A stretch of DNA of 64,000 nt, from NCBI RefSeq assembly GCF_003399645.1, contig NZ_NBXD01000025.1, positions 1 through 64,000 of the forward strand. Direction: 5' to 3'. The notes under the pieces were generated by a model, which was not told the DNA's origin, made no database searches, and saw nothing but the letters and a program-made list of their open reading frames with translations. This DNA is from Subtercola boreus (lineage in GTDB: Bacteria > Actinomycetota > Actinomycetes > Actinomycetales > Microbacteriaceae). Position numbers and translations under genes: made by a program. Below are positions 1 to 8,326 of the stretch, one piece after another. Position 1 is the stretch's first letter. Every line of letters starts with the position of its first letter.

Positions 1-39
1 CGCGGTGTCGACTTCGGGTGGTGTGGCGGGTGGTTTCAT
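1..39 (-). CDS. Possible 5' end of a gene leaving the left edge
   Basis: An open minus-strand frame begins with ATG at 39-37 and reads MKPPATPPEVDTA to the window edge without a stop. A GGAG lies just upstream (minus strand, about 43-46) but only about 2 nt from the ATG, which is short. It would diverge from the amidohydrolase at 156. Thirteen codons are too few to identify a product; purine permeases and xanthine dehydrogenase subunits often sit beside such amidohydrolases, but that is only context. Confidence 0.3.
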   Translation of the reverse strand, partial: MKPPATPPEVDTA

Positions 40-155
40 GACTCCAGTCAAACACCAACCACTGACATTACCTCAACAAAAACACCCCGAAACAGACCAA
101 TCCAGAAAATACTTTCTGAGAGTTTTCAACGACCCCCGACCGCTACCGTGATCTC
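40..155 (+). promoter_or_regulatory. Intergenic region with leaderless promoter for the amidohydrolase
   Basis: This stretch is AT-richer than its surroundings. A -10-like TACCGT at 144-149 is followed by exactly six bases and then the ATG at 156, so transcription would start at or next to the start codon and the mRNA would be leaderless. No Shine-Dalgarno precedes the ATG. No clear -35 is seen. Confidence 0.5.
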
Positions 156-1523
156 ATGACTAACCGGCGCACGATCATCCACAGTGCCCACATCGTGACG
201 GTCGATGCGGCCGACAGCGAGTTCAGCGACGGCCACCTGATCATCGATGACGACACGATCGTGGCGGTCGGCCCCGGCATGCCCTCCGGGCAGTGGAGCA
301 GCCACCCCCACACCACGACCATCGACGCGCACGGCCATCTCATCACCCCCGGGCTCATCAACACCCACCACCACCTCTACCAGTGGCTGACCAGGGGTTA
401 CGCTCAGGACGCTATTCTCTTCGACTGGCTCACCTCGCTGTACCCGCTCTGGTCGCGAATCGATGCTGAGCTCGTCGAGGTCGGTGCACTGGGCGCGATG
501 GCGGTGGCAGCACGCTCCGGATGCTCGACCGTCGGTGACCACCACTACGTCTTCCCCAGCGGTGCCGGCGACATTCTCGGCGGAATCGTGAGCGCCGCGA
601 CGCAGCTGGGCGTGCGGCTGCACGCCACCCGCGGCTCGATGGATCTGGGCAGGAGCGCAGGAGGCCTCCCTCCCGACTTCGCGGTGGAGACAATCGACGC
701 AATCCTCGCCGCGAGCGACCTCGCGATCGACCGCTACCACGACGCCGGCCCCGGCTCGATGACGCAGATCGCGCTCGCCCCGTGTTCGCCTTTCTCGGTG
801 ACGGCCGATCTGCTTCGCGAGTCCGCGGCCCTGGGTCGTGCCCGCGGGGTGCGGTTGCACACACACGGTTCCGAGACCGTGGAGGAGGACGAGTTCTGTC
901 GGTCGACGTTCGGCAAGACGCCCACGCAGTACCTCGAAGACCTCGGCTGGCTCGGCGCCGACGTGTGGATGGCGCACTGCGTTCACCTCGACGAGCACGC
1001 GATCGGCCGTTTCGCCGCAACGGGCACGAGCGTGGCGCACTGCCCGTCGTCGAACGCCCGGCTCGCCGCCGGAATCGCCCCTGTGCCCGCAATGCTCGAT
1101 GCGGGTGTCACGGTAGGGCTCGGTGTCGACGGTGCCGCGTCGAACGAGTCCGGGCAGCTGGGAAGCGAGATCCGTATGGCCGTGCTGATGAACCGGCTCG
1201 GTTCGGGTGCGACCCGGATGACCGGCCGAACCGCGCTCCGCATGGCGACTATGGGCGGCGCACGAACGCTCGGTCGAGACTCCGAGATCGGGTCACTCGA
1301 GGTGGGAAAGCTCGCGGATGTCGCCGTCTGGAAGGTCGATGGGGTCGAGCACGCGGGAATCCTCGACCCCGTGGCCGCGCTCACCCTGGGTGCGCAGCCG
1401 CCCCTGGCACTGCTGCTGGTGAACGGAGAGACGGTGGTTCAGGATGCCCGCCTCACCCGAGTGGACGAAGAGCGGGTTGCGCGAGCGGTTGCCCGGGAAT
1501 CCGCGAGCCTGCGCCTGCGCTGA
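156..1523 (+). CDS. 8-oxoguanine deaminase-like amidohydrolase
   Basis: A 455-residue metal-dependent amidohydrolase of the AtzA/TrzN/SsnA group. The early TPGLINTHHHLYQ segment (His71-73) and the following TRGYAQDAILFDWL stretch are typical of 8-oxoguanine deaminases and hydroxyatrazine ethylaminohydrolase-like enzymes. Further metal or catalytic positions visible are HTH (His235, His237), MAHC (His274) and GVDGAASN (Asp325). The expected reaction is hydrolytic deamination of a purine or triazine ring in the cytoplasm, probably in purine salvage or degradation. Length is normal for the family. It is convergent with the aldolase gene and preceded by a leaderless-type promoter. The exact substrate cannot be read from sequence. 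Confidence 0.85.
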   Translation: MTNRRTIIHSAHIVTVDAADSEFSDGHLIIDDDTIVAVGPGMPSGQWSSHPHTTTIDAHGHLITPGLINTHHHLYQWLTRGYAQDAILFDWLTSLYPLWSRIDAELVEVGALGAMAVAARSGCSTVGDHHYVFPSGAGDILGGIVSAATQLGVRLHATRGSMDLGRSAGGLPPDFAVETIDAILAASDLAIDRYHDAGPGSMTQIALAPCSPFSVTADLLRESAALGRARGVRLHTHGSETVEEDEFCRSTFGKTPTQYLEDLGWLGADVWMAHCVHLDEHAIGRFAATGTSVAHCPSSNARLAAGIAPVPAMLDAGVTVGLGVDGAASNESGQLGSEIRMAVLMNRLGSGATRMTGRTALRMATMGGARTLGRDSEIGSLEVGKLADVAVWKVDGVEHAGILDPVAALTLGAQPPLALLLVNGETVVQDARLTRVDEERVARAVARESASLRLR

Positions 1524-1529
1524 CCCGGG

Positions 1530-1557
1530 CTCTCGGCGAGCAACGCGGCGCCGAGAG
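1530..1557. terminator. Hairpin between convergent genes
   Basis: A perfect 9-bp stem (CTCTCGGCG at 1530-1538 with CGCCGAGAG at 1549-1557) and a 10-nt loop lie in the 66-bp gap between the convergent amidohydrolase and aldolase genes. There is no U-tract, as is common in actinobacteria. It is placed to serve as a bidirectional terminator. Confidence 0.5.
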
Positions 1558-1589
1558 GACCCAGCATGAGAGTGGGTGCGGTGCGGGGG

Positions 1590-2615
1590 CTACCGACCCA
1601 TCGAGCGGCCGGCCGAACCGAGCATCTCGGTCGCCTCGACGACGCGTGCGGCCATCGCGTGCTCGGCGGGCTTGCCCCACGAGCGCGGGTCGTAGGCCTT
1701 CTTGTTGCCGAATGCCCCGTCGATCTTCAGTACCTGGTCGTATTTCGAGATCATGTGCCCGGCGATCGAGCGCGTGAACGCATACTGCGTGTCGGTGTCG
1801 ATGTTCATCTTGATGACGCCGTTGGCGACGGCAGCGGCGATGTCTGAACGCGATGACCCCGACCCTCCGTGGAACACCAGGTCGAACGGCTTGTCACGCC
1901 CGACTTCGGAACCGATCACGCTCTGGATCTCGCCGAGGATCTCCGGCCGGAGGTTCACGGCGGCGGGGTTGTACACGCCGTGCACGTTGCCGAAGGTGAG
2001 CGCCGTGAGGTAGCGCCCGTTCTCGCCGGCCCCCAGGGCGGCGATCGTGGCCCGGGCGTCCTCCACCGTGGAGTACAACTTGTCGTTGATCTCGTTCTCG
2101 ACGCCGTCTTCCTCGCCGCCGATCACGCCGACCTCGATCTCGAGGAGGGTGTTCGCTTTCACCGAGTCGTCGAGCAGTCGCTTGGCCACCTCGAGGTTCT
2201 CGTCGAGAGTGACAGCGGATCCGTCCCACATGTGCGACTGGTAAAGCGGCTCGAGACCGCGCGCGCGGCGCTCGATGGAGTCGTGGATGAGCGGCCGAAC
2301 CCAGTCGTCGAGGTTCTCGGCCGGGCAGTGGTCGGTGTGCAGCGCCACGGTGACCCCGTACTTCGCTGCGACCTCGTGGGCGTAGAGCGCGAGGGCCTTG
2401 GATCCGATGGCACGGTCCTGCACGTGGTTGCCCGAGAGGTACAGCGCCGTACCGACCGAGACCTGGATGATGCCGTCGCTCTCGGCGTCGGCGAAGCCCT
2501 GCAGGGCGGCGTTCAGCGTCTGCGAGCTGGTGACGTTGATCGACGGATACGCGAATCCGCCCTCTTTGGCACGGTCGAGCATGGCGAGGTAGGCATCTGG
2601 TGTTGCGATGGGCAT
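1590..2615 (-). CDS. fbaA: Class II fructose-bisphosphate aldolase
   Basis: A 341-residue zinc-dependent aldolase that splits fructose 1,6-bisphosphate (or a related ketose bisphosphate) into dihydroxyacetone phosphate and glyceraldehyde 3-phosphate. The catalytic Asp and first zinc ligand are in HTDHC (Asp95, His96); further zinc ligands are in NVHGVY (His212) and FHGGSGSS (His249). Length fits FbaA. AGGACG sits 7-8 nt before the ATG. It follows the lacI gene by 42 bp on the same strand and should be co-transcribed with it. It may be the housekeeping enzyme or one dedicated to the sugar imported by the divergent operon. Confidence 0.93.
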   Translation of the reverse strand: MPIATPDAYLAMLDRAKEGGFAYPSINVTSSQTLNAALQGFADAESDGIIQVSVGTALYLSGNHVQDRAIGSKALALYAHEVAAKYGVTVALHTDHCPAENLDDWVRPLIHDSIERRARGLEPLYQSHMWDGSAVTLDENLEVAKRLLDDSVKANTLLEIEVGVIGGEEDGVENEINDKLYSTVEDARATIAALGAGENGRYLTALTFGNVHGVYNPAAVNLRPEILGEIQSVIGSEVGRDKPFDLVFHGGSGSSRSDIAAAVANGVIKMNIDTDTQYAFTRSIAGHMISKYDQVLKIDGAFGNKKAYDPRSWGKPAEHAMAARVVEATEMLGSAGRSMGR

Positions 2616-2657
2616 GGTGCGTCCTGTTCTGGAGGGGGGATCAAAAAGAAGGGCCGG

Positions 2658-3662
2658 TCAGTCCAACCCGCAGCCGCAGGAGTTGCGGTGCTGGAACGTC
2701 GTGGCGATCGTGACGCGCTGTGCGGGCGACGTGTCACCGTCGATGCGCCTGAGCAGCAGTTCGACAGCGGTCTCGGCCATCAGTTCGACGTTCTGGGCGA
2801 TCGAGGTGAGTTTCGGGCGGATGAGCTCCGACCAGTCGAAGTGGTCGTACGAGACGAAGGCCACGTCATTCGGAATCGAGAGATCGAGGCCGACGAGCGC
2901 TTCGAGCGCGCCGATGGTCATCGAGTTGTTCAGAGCGACGAGGGCGGTCGGATGATCGGGGCCGGCGAAGACGCGACGAACCTCCCGTTCCGCATCATCT
3001 CGGTGCCCCTGACCGTTCAGCACGATGCTCTCGTCGAGGGGCACGCCGTTGGCGGCGAGGGCGTTGAGGTAGCCCTGGTACCGCTCGGGAGAGGATCCGA
3101 TGCCCATGAGTCCGCGGAGCACGGCGACCCGACGATGGCCGAGGGCGAGGAGGTGGTTGGTCAGCAGGAACGCCGACTCGGTGTTCTCGGGTGTGATCTG
3201 GTCGCAGTCGAGGGGCAGGTTGCGGTCGACGAGCACGAACGGGGTACCTGCCGCCACGATCTGCGGAATGGTCGTGTGTTCGGAATCGATGGCGGGTGTC
3301 ACGATGATCCCGTCGACCCGGCGGCTGAGAAGAGCGTCGATGATGCGGCGTTCCGTGGGGCCGTCGTCATTCGAGTCACCGACCATCAGCATGTAGCCGG
3401 CCCCGCTCAGGCGTTTCTCCATCGCGTTCACGATCGCGCCGAAGTATGGCGTCTGCAGAGCGGATGTCGCGAGACCGACGGTGAACGTCTTGCCGGCGGC
3501 GAGCGCCCGGGCGTTCAGGTTGTTGCGGTAGCCGAGGGCCCGGATCGCCTCTTCGACGCGGGTTCTCGTCGATGCGCTGACAGGGCGGGTTCCGTTCAGC
3601 ACGTGCGACACCGTCGAACCGGAGACACCCGCGTGCCGGGCGACATCGTCCATGGTTGACAC
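2658..3662 (-). CDS. LacI-family transcriptional regulator of the sugar locus
   Basis: A 334-residue repressor. The N-terminal helix-turn-helix (DDVARHAGVSGSTVSHVLNG, about residues 5-24) and hinge NLNARALAAGKTF are classic LacI; the rest is a periplasmic-binding-protein-like effector domain. A GTG start at 3662 has GGAG eight bases upstream; an alternative ATG lies three codons later. A short Cys/Gly tail (NSCGCGLD) is unusual. It diverges from the sugar ABC operon across a double LacI operator, so it probably represses both that operon and its own lacI-fba unit, with the imported sugar or its phosphate as inducer. Confidence 0.92.
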   Translation of the reverse strand: MSTMDDVARHAGVSGSTVSHVLNGTRPVSASTRTRVEEAIRALGYRNNLNARALAAGKTFTVGLATSALQTPYFGAIVNAMEKRLSGAGYMLMVGDSNDDGPTERRIIDALLSRRVDGIIVTPAIDSEHTTIPQIVAAGTPFVLVDRNLPLDCDQITPENTESAFLLTNHLLALGHRRVAVLRGLMGIGSSPERYQGYLNALAANGVPLDESIVLNGQGHRDDAEREVRRVFAGPDHPTALVALNNSMTIGALEALVGLDLSIPNDVAFVSYDHFDWSELIRPKLTSIAQNVELMAETAVELLLRRIDGDTSPAQRVTIATTFQHRNSCGCGLD

Positions 3663-3707
3663 TCAGCACACTCCGTTGGATTGCCGCGACCGAATCGCGA
3701 TGTTCTC

Positions 3708-3770
3708 AATCTAGCGATCATAACAATCCGATACAAGCGCTTGCGTAAGCGCTTGTATCGCGCCTATGGT
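3708..3770. promoter_or_regulatory. Divergent promoters for lacI-fba and the sugar ABC operon
   Basis: Plus-strand promoter: -35 TTGCGT (3741-3746), 18-bp spacer, -10 TATGGT (3765-3770). Minus-strand promoter: -35 TTGTAT (3736-3731), 17-bp spacer, -10 TAGATT (3713-3708). Both -35 elements lie inside the palindromic operator at 3729-3760, so one bound repressor would shut both promoters. Assignments are by eye. Confidence 0.6.
3729..3760. promoter_or_regulatory. Double LacI-type operator
   Basis: A perfect palindrome with 14-bp arms (CGATACAAGCGCTT and AAGCGCTTGTATCG) around a 4-bp centre. It contains two LacI-type cores, CAAGCGCTTG at 3734-3743 and TAAGCGCTTG at 3746-3755, with centres 12 bp apart, close to one helical turn. 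This allows two LacI dimers on nearly the same face. Confidence 0.85.
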
Positions 3771-3821
3771 GATCCAGCGGGCAGAGGCGTCCGCACTGTC
3801 ACAGGCCAAAGGAGTCCACAG

Positions 3822-4847
3822 ATGTTCACTCGTACCAAAAAGCGATCACTCACGGTCGGAGCGGTTCTGCTCGCGTCCACCGTCGCCTTCACCCTCGCCG
3901 GATGCTCCGGCTCCTCCAGCTCCGGCGGCTCGACCGGCGGCTCCGGCGGAGACGTGAAGATCGGCCTCATCACCAAGACCGACTCGAACCCGTACTTCGT
4001 CAAGCTGCGCGAAGCCGCGCAGGCCCAGGCCACGAAAGACGGCGCCACACTGATCGCTCTCGCCGGCGCCTTCGACGGCGACAACGAGGGGCAGGTCGCA
4101 GCGATCGAGAACCTCGTGAGCCAGGGCGTCAAGGGCATCCTGATCACACCCAACTCCTCGTCGGGCATCCTGACCGCGATCAAGTCCGCCCGTGACAACG
4201 GCGTCGTCGTGATTGCCCTCGACACCGCCACCGACCCCGAGGATGCCGTCGACGCGACCTTCGCGACAGACAACACGGCCGCCGGCGTCACCCAGGGCAA
4301 GTGGGTCAAGGCGACCCTCGGCACCACCGCCCCCGCACTCGTCATGCTCGACGGAACCCCCGGCGGCACCGTCGACACCTTCCGCCACGACGGCTTCCTC
4401 ACGGGCTTCGGCATCGCCGAGGGCTCGAGCGAGATCGTCGGCCAGGAGAACACGAACGGCGACCAGACCAAGGCCCAGACCGCCATGGAGAACCTGCTGC
4501 AGCGCGCCCCCGGCGTGAACGCGCTCTACACGATCAACGAGCCTGCCGCCGCCGGCGCCTATGAGGCCATCAAGGCCGCGGGCAAGACGGCCCAGGTCAC
4601 GATCGGATCGATCGACGGCAGCTGCACCGGTGTCGCAAACGTCAAGTCGGGCATCATCGGTGCCACCGTCATGCAGTTCCCGGCCAAGATGGCCGAGTCC
4701 GGCGTCGACGCCGTCGTCAAGTTCGCGGCCGACGGCACCAAGCCGAGCGGATTCAACGACACCGGGTCACAGCTCATCACCGACAAGCCGGTCACGGGCC
4801 TCGACTCGAAGGACACCACCTGGGGTGCGGAGAACTGCTGGGGCTGA
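3822..4847 (+). CDS. Sugar ABC transporter substrate-binding lipoprotein (FrcB/RbsB-like)
   Basis: A 341-residue exported sugar-binding protein of the ribose/fructose type. A lipoprotein signal is clear: basic MFTRTKKR, a hydrophobic run, then a lipobox ending in LAGC. The mature protein opens with a Ser/Gly linker and then KIGLITKTDSNPYF, the start of a Peripla_BP_4-like fold. The ATG at 3822 has GGAG at 3811-3814, seven bases away; a longer upstream reading frame would cross the promoter and is rejected. It is the first gene of a six-gene operon. The permease and single-domain ATPase downstream suggest a FrcBCA-like fructose/ribose/mannose importer, but specificity is inferred. Confidence 0.92.
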   Translation: MFTRTKKRSLTVGAVLLASTVAFTLAGCSGSSSSGGSTGGSGGDVKIGLITKTDSNPYFVKLREAAQAQATKDGATLIALAGAFDGDNEGQVAAIENLVSQGVKGILITPNSSSGILTAIKSARDNGVVVIALDTATDPEDAVDATFATDNTAAGVTQGKWVKATLGTTAPALVMLDGTPGGTVDTFRHDGFLTGFGIAEGSSEIVGQENTNGDQTKAQTAMENLLQRAPGVNALYTINEPAAAGAYEAIKAAGKTAQVTIGSIDGSCTGVANVKSGIIGATVMQFPAKMAESGVDAVVKFAADGTKPSGFNDTGSQLITDKPVTGLDSKDTTWGAENCWG

Positions 4848-4923
4848 TCCGCCCGCGGTAGCGACCCGCTTCTGTCCGCCCCACGCGGCCGGGAGTAACA
4901 CCACTCACAATTGTCGGTTCTAC

Positions 4924-4953
4924 CCGGGGCGGGTGCTTTCACGCCCGCCCCGG
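4924..4953 (+). terminator. Intercistronic hairpin after the binding-protein gene
   Basis: Stem CCGGGGCGGG (4924-4933) pairs with CCCGCCCCGG (4944-4953) around a 10-nt loop in the 126-bp gap before the permease gene. No U-tract follows. Such hairpins often stabilise the upstream message or attenuate read-through so that binding protein exceeds membrane components. Confidence 0.6.
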
Positions 4954-4973
4954 TTCCGCACGGAGGTGCACCC

Positions 4974-5969
4974 ATGAGTTCAGCAACAACCGCAGGTCTG
5001 AGCGGCTCAGACCTCACCCGCGCCCGAGTGGCGCGAATACTCCGAGAACCGCTGCTCGGCCCCCTGGCCGCCCTGATCGTTGCGATCATCGTCTTCAGCG
5101 TCGTCTCCCAGACCTTCCTCAACCCCTACAACCTCTCGCTGATCCTGCAGCAGTCGGTCGTGGTGGGCATTCTGGCGATCGGCCAGACCCTCATCATCCT
5201 GACCTCGGGCATCGACCTGTCGATCGGTTCGGTCGCGGTGCTCGGCACCATCGTCATGGCCCAGCAAGCGGGCGCGGGCGGCCCCATCCTCGCACTCGGC
5301 GCGACGTTCATCGTCTGTGTCGTTCTCGGCGCCGTGAACGGTGGGTTGGTGACAGTTCTACGTCTGCCACCGTTCATCGTGACGCTCGGCACGTTCACCG
5401 CCATCCAGGCAGCAACGCGGCTGCTGGCCGGCTCGCAGACCTACCAGGTTCCCGACGGGGTTCTGACCCTGCTCGGCACGTCGTTCAGGATCGGCGGCTT
5501 CGCCACCACCTTCGGCGTGGTCGCCATGCTGCTCGTCTACCTCTTCGTCTGGTACGCGCTGTCGCAGACCGCCTGGGGCAAGCACGTCTACGCTGTCGGT
5601 GGCAACATCACTGCATCGAAGCTGTCGGGTATCAAGTCGAACCGCACGCTCTTCTCGGTGTACGTCGTCACCGGTGTCATCGCGGCGATCGCGGCCTGGG
5701 CGGCCCTCGGGCGCATCCCGAATGCCGACCCCAACGCCTACCAGACCGCAAACCTCGACACGATCACCGCGGTGGTCATCGGCGGCACCAGCCTCTTCGG
5801 CGGCCGGGGCAGCGTGATCGGAACCCTCATCGGTACGCTGATCGTCGGTGTGCTGCGCAACGGCCTCACCCAGGCGGGCGTCGACAGCCTCTACCAGAAC
5901 ATCGCAACAGGAATCCTGGTCATCGTCGCCGTGGCGGTCGACCAGTTCGCCCGGAGGAGATCAGCATGA
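4974..5969 (+). CDS. Sugar ABC transporter permease (FrcC/RbsC-like)
   Basis: A 331-residue integral membrane protein of the BPD_transp_2 family with roughly eight to ten hydrophobic segments. The motif QTLIILTSGIDLSIGS and the late TAVVIGGTSLFGGRGS stretch are characteristic of RbsC/FrcC/XylH permeases. Start chosen at ATG 4974, which has GGAGG at 4962-4966 seven bases upstream. Its last codons overlap the ATPase start (ATGA). It forms the membrane channel, presumably as a homodimer. Confidence 0.92.
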   Translation: MSSATTAGLSGSDLTRARVARILREPLLGPLAALIVAIIVFSVVSQTFLNPYNLSLILQQSVVVGILAIGQTLIILTSGIDLSIGSVAVLGTIVMAQQAGAGGPILALGATFIVCVVLGAVNGGLVTVLRLPPFIVTLGTFTAIQAATRLLAGSQTYQVPDGVLTLLGTSFRIGGFATTFGVVAMLLVYLFVWYALSQTAWGKHVYAVGGNITASKLSGIKSNRTLFSVYVVTGVIAAIAAWAALGRIPNADPNAYQTANLDTITAVVIGGTSLFGGRGSVIGTLIGTLIVGVLRNGLTQAGVDSLYQNIATGILVIVAVAVDQFARRRSA

Positions 5970-6760
5970 CAACCACGACAGAGACGTCGGTTCTGCAGGC
6001 CCGCAACCTCGTCAAGAAGTACGGTAACGTCACGGCGATCAACGGCGCCGACTTCGACCTGCGGGCCGGCGAGGTTCTCGCGGTCGTCGGCGACAACGGC
6101 GCAGGAAAGTCGAGCCTGATCAAGGCCCTGGCGGGTGCGCTGGTTCCCGACGCGGGCGAGATCTCGATGAACGGCGAGAAGGTCAACTTCCGAAACACCC
6201 GGGATGCCCGGGCCGCCGGCATCGAGACCGTCTACCAGGATCTCGCGGTGATCCCCGCGCTCGACATCGCCACCAACGTCTTTCTCGGGCGCGAGGTGCG
6301 CCGCAGGGGCATCATGGGAACCGTCTTCCGCCGGCTGGACATGCCTCGAATGCGCGCCGAGGCATCCGGTCACCTCGCCGACCTGAAGATCGGCATCAAG
6401 TCGGTGAACCAGGCCGTCGAGACCCTCTCGGGCGGGCAGCGCCAGGGTGTCGCTGTCGTGCGCGCCGCGGCATTCGGTCGCGGCGTCATCATCATGGATG
6501 AACCGACCGCCGCACTCGGTGTCAAGGAGTCGGGCCAGGTCATCGACCTGATCCGCTCGATCCGTGACCGCGGAATCCCCGTCGTGCTGATCAGTCATGA
6601 CATGCCGCACGTGTTCGAGGTCGCCGACCGAATCCACGTGCACCGGCTGGGCAAGCGGGCCGGGGTGGTCAACCCGAGAGAGCGCACCATGAGCGAGGTC
6701 GTGGCACTGATGACGGGTGCAGAACAACCGTCGGAAGCGGAACGTGCGGGCGGTGTTTGA
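5966..6760 (+). CDS. Sugar ABC transporter ATP-binding protein (FrcA-like)
   Basis: A 264-residue ATPase with one nucleotide-binding domain: Walker A GDNGAGKSS (42-50), signature LSGGQ (154-158) and Walker B IIMDEP (175-180). Most ribose-type importers carry a duplicated RbsA of about 500 residues; a single-domain protein of this size is typical of the FrcA branch, which acts as a homodimer. Overlaps the permease gene by 4 bp. Confidence 0.92.
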   Translation: MTTTTETSVLQARNLVKKYGNVTAINGADFDLRAGEVLAVVGDNGAGKSSLIKALAGALVPDAGEISMNGEKVNFRNTRDARAAGIETVYQDLAVIPALDIATNVFLGREVRRRGIMGTVFRRLDMPRMRAEASGHLADLKIGIKSVNQAVETLSGGQRQGVAVVRAAAFGRGVIIMDEPTAALGVKESGQVIDLIRSIRDRGIPVVLISHDMPHVFEVADRIHVHRLGKRAGVVNPRERTMSEVVALMTGAEQPSEAERAGGV

Positions 6761-7667
6761 CGGCGGTCGGCCCGACGGCGTGTTCGTCGGGCTGGCCACC
6801 CTCGACGTCGTCCACCGCGTCGCCGCCAACCCCGGCATCAACCAGAAGATCACGGCGACGGCGCAGTTCGTGGCCGCCGGCGGGCCCGCCGCCAACGCGG
6901 CAGTCGTCTTCGCTGCGCTCGGCGGCCGCGCCCGGCTCATCACGGCGCTCGGCGGATCGCCCGTCGCCGACCTGATCCGAGCGGATCTGGCGGCCCACGG
7001 CGTGACGGTGATCGACGTCGATCCGGAACGCCCAACCGAAGCCCCGGTGTCAGCCGTCGCGGTGACCGAGTCGACGGGCGACCGTTCCGTCGTCTCGATC
7101 GACGCGGTCGGCGATGAGGTCGTTCCGCCCTCCCCCGACGAGCTCGCAGCGCTGATCGACGGCGTCGATGTCGTGCTGGTCGATGGTCACCACCCCCGGC
7201 TCGCCGTAGCCGCTGCCGAGGCCGCCCACGCCCTCGGCGTGACGGTGGTGGTGGATGCAGGACGGTGGAAGCCCGTCATGGCAGAGCTCGTCCCCTTCAC
7301 CTCGGCGATGATCTGCTCGAACGACTTCCTCGTTCCGGGAACACCCGATTCCGAGGCGACCGCTGCCGCGCTGGTCGAACGGGGCGTGCAGACGGTCGCC
7401 ACCACCCACGGCGGCGGCGACGTTCTGTGGTGGAGCGACTCCCGGCTCGGGGCCGTCCCTGTTCCCCACATCGCGCCCGTCGACACGCTGGGTGCGGGCG
7501 ACGTCTTCCACGGCGCCTACGCTTACTTCCAGTCGCTCTCCGGGGCGACGATCGCCTCCAGCCTCGGTGATGCGGCTCGCGTCGCGGCACTCCGGTGCTC
7601 GATCGTCGGCCCCCGGGCCTGGCTCCGCGAGCTGCCCACCCTCGACCTCACGAAAGACCCACGATGA
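6744..7667 (+). CDS. PfkB-family carbohydrate kinase
   Basis: A ribokinase/fructokinase-type sugar kinase. It opens with GVFVGLATLDVV and has the GGPAANAA segment near the N terminus; the C-terminal signature DTLGAGDVFHG contains the anion hole and catalytic Asp. The GTG at 6744 has GGAAG (6733-6737) six bases upstream, giving 307 residues and a 17-bp overlap with the ATPase gene; an ATG at 6717 is possible but has a 44-bp overlap. Within this operon it probably phosphorylates the imported sugar. The precise sugar is unknown. Confidence 0.87.
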   Translation: MRAVFDGGRPDGVFVGLATLDVVHRVAANPGINQKITATAQFVAAGGPAANAAVVFAALGGRARLITALGGSPVADLIRADLAAHGVTVIDVDPERPTEAPVSAVAVTESTGDRSVVSIDAVGDEVVPPSPDELAALIDGVDVVLVDGHHPRLAVAAAEAAHALGVTVVVDAGRWKPVMAELVPFTSAMICSNDFLVPGTPDSEATAAALVERGVQTVATTHGGGDVLWWSDSRLGAVPVPHIAPVDTLGAGDVFHGAYAYFQSLSGATIASSLGDAARVAALRCSIVGPRAWLRELPTLDLTKDPR

Positions 7668-8326
7668 TCGAACCAGACCTCGAAGAACTCAGCCTCGAGG
7701 AGGTCTTCGCGCAGGCGCGCGACCTCGCCACGACGGGGGAACGCCACATCCTCGGGTTCACAGGCGCACCGGGAGCGGGGAAGTCGACAGTCGCCGAGCA
7801 GGTCGTCGCCGCACTCGGCCCCGAACTCGCCGTGCTGGTGCCGATGGACGGCTTCCACCTGGCGAACGAGGTGCTGCTGGCGCTCGGTCGGCGCGACCGC
7901 AAGGGGGCCCACGACACCTTCGACGCCGCCGGGTACGCCTCGCTGATGCAGCGCATCCGCAACCAGCCGAGCACCACGCTGACCGGCGACGAGGCGATCG
8001 TCTACGCACCCCGCTTCGCCCGTGAACTCGAGGAGCCGATCGGGTCTTCACTGCCGATCCGGCCCGAGACTCCCCTCATCGTCACCGAGGGCAACTACCT
8101 TCTGCTCGACAGCGGATCATGGCCGGCCGCTCGCGAGTGCATCGACCAGGTGTGGTTCCTCTCCCCCCTCGAGAGCGTTCGCCACGACCGTCTGGTGCGT
8201 CGGCACGAGGCCTTCGGCAAGTCGCATGAAGACGCCGAACTCTGGGCGCTGGGCAGCGACCAGCGCAACGCCGAGCTCATCGAGTCGACCGCCGGGCGCG
8301 CCGAGCGCGTGCTGAGGCTGCTGTGA
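7664..8326 (+). CDS. P-loop nucleoside/carbohydrate kinase (FrcK/YggC-like)
   Basis: A 220-residue P-loop kinase of the uridine kinase/pantothenate kinase-like group, with Walker A GAPGAGKST near residue 35, PMDGFHLAN, and the lid-like region around VRHDRLVRRHEAFGKS. Relatives called FrcK accompany frcBCA fructose importers in rhizobia. The ATG at 7664 overlaps the PfkB stop (ATGA). Having two kinases of different folds in one operon suggests either two successive phosphorylations or two substrates; sequence alone does not decide. Confidence 0.82.
   Translation: MIEPDLEELSLEEVFAQARDLATTGERHILGFTGAPGAGKSTVAEQVVAALGPELAVLVPMDGFHLANEVLLALGRRDRKGAHDTFDAAGYASLMQRIRNQPSTTLTGDEAIVYAPRFARELEEPIGSSLPIRPETPLIVTEGNYLLLDSGSWPAARECIDQVWFLSPLESVRHDRLVRRHEAFGKSHEDAELWALGSDQRNAELIESTAGRAERVLRLL

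Noticed and set aside
3681-3821. Upstream extension of the sugar binding protein
   Set aside because: It would translate through the operator and promoter and remove the lipoprotein signal from the N terminus.
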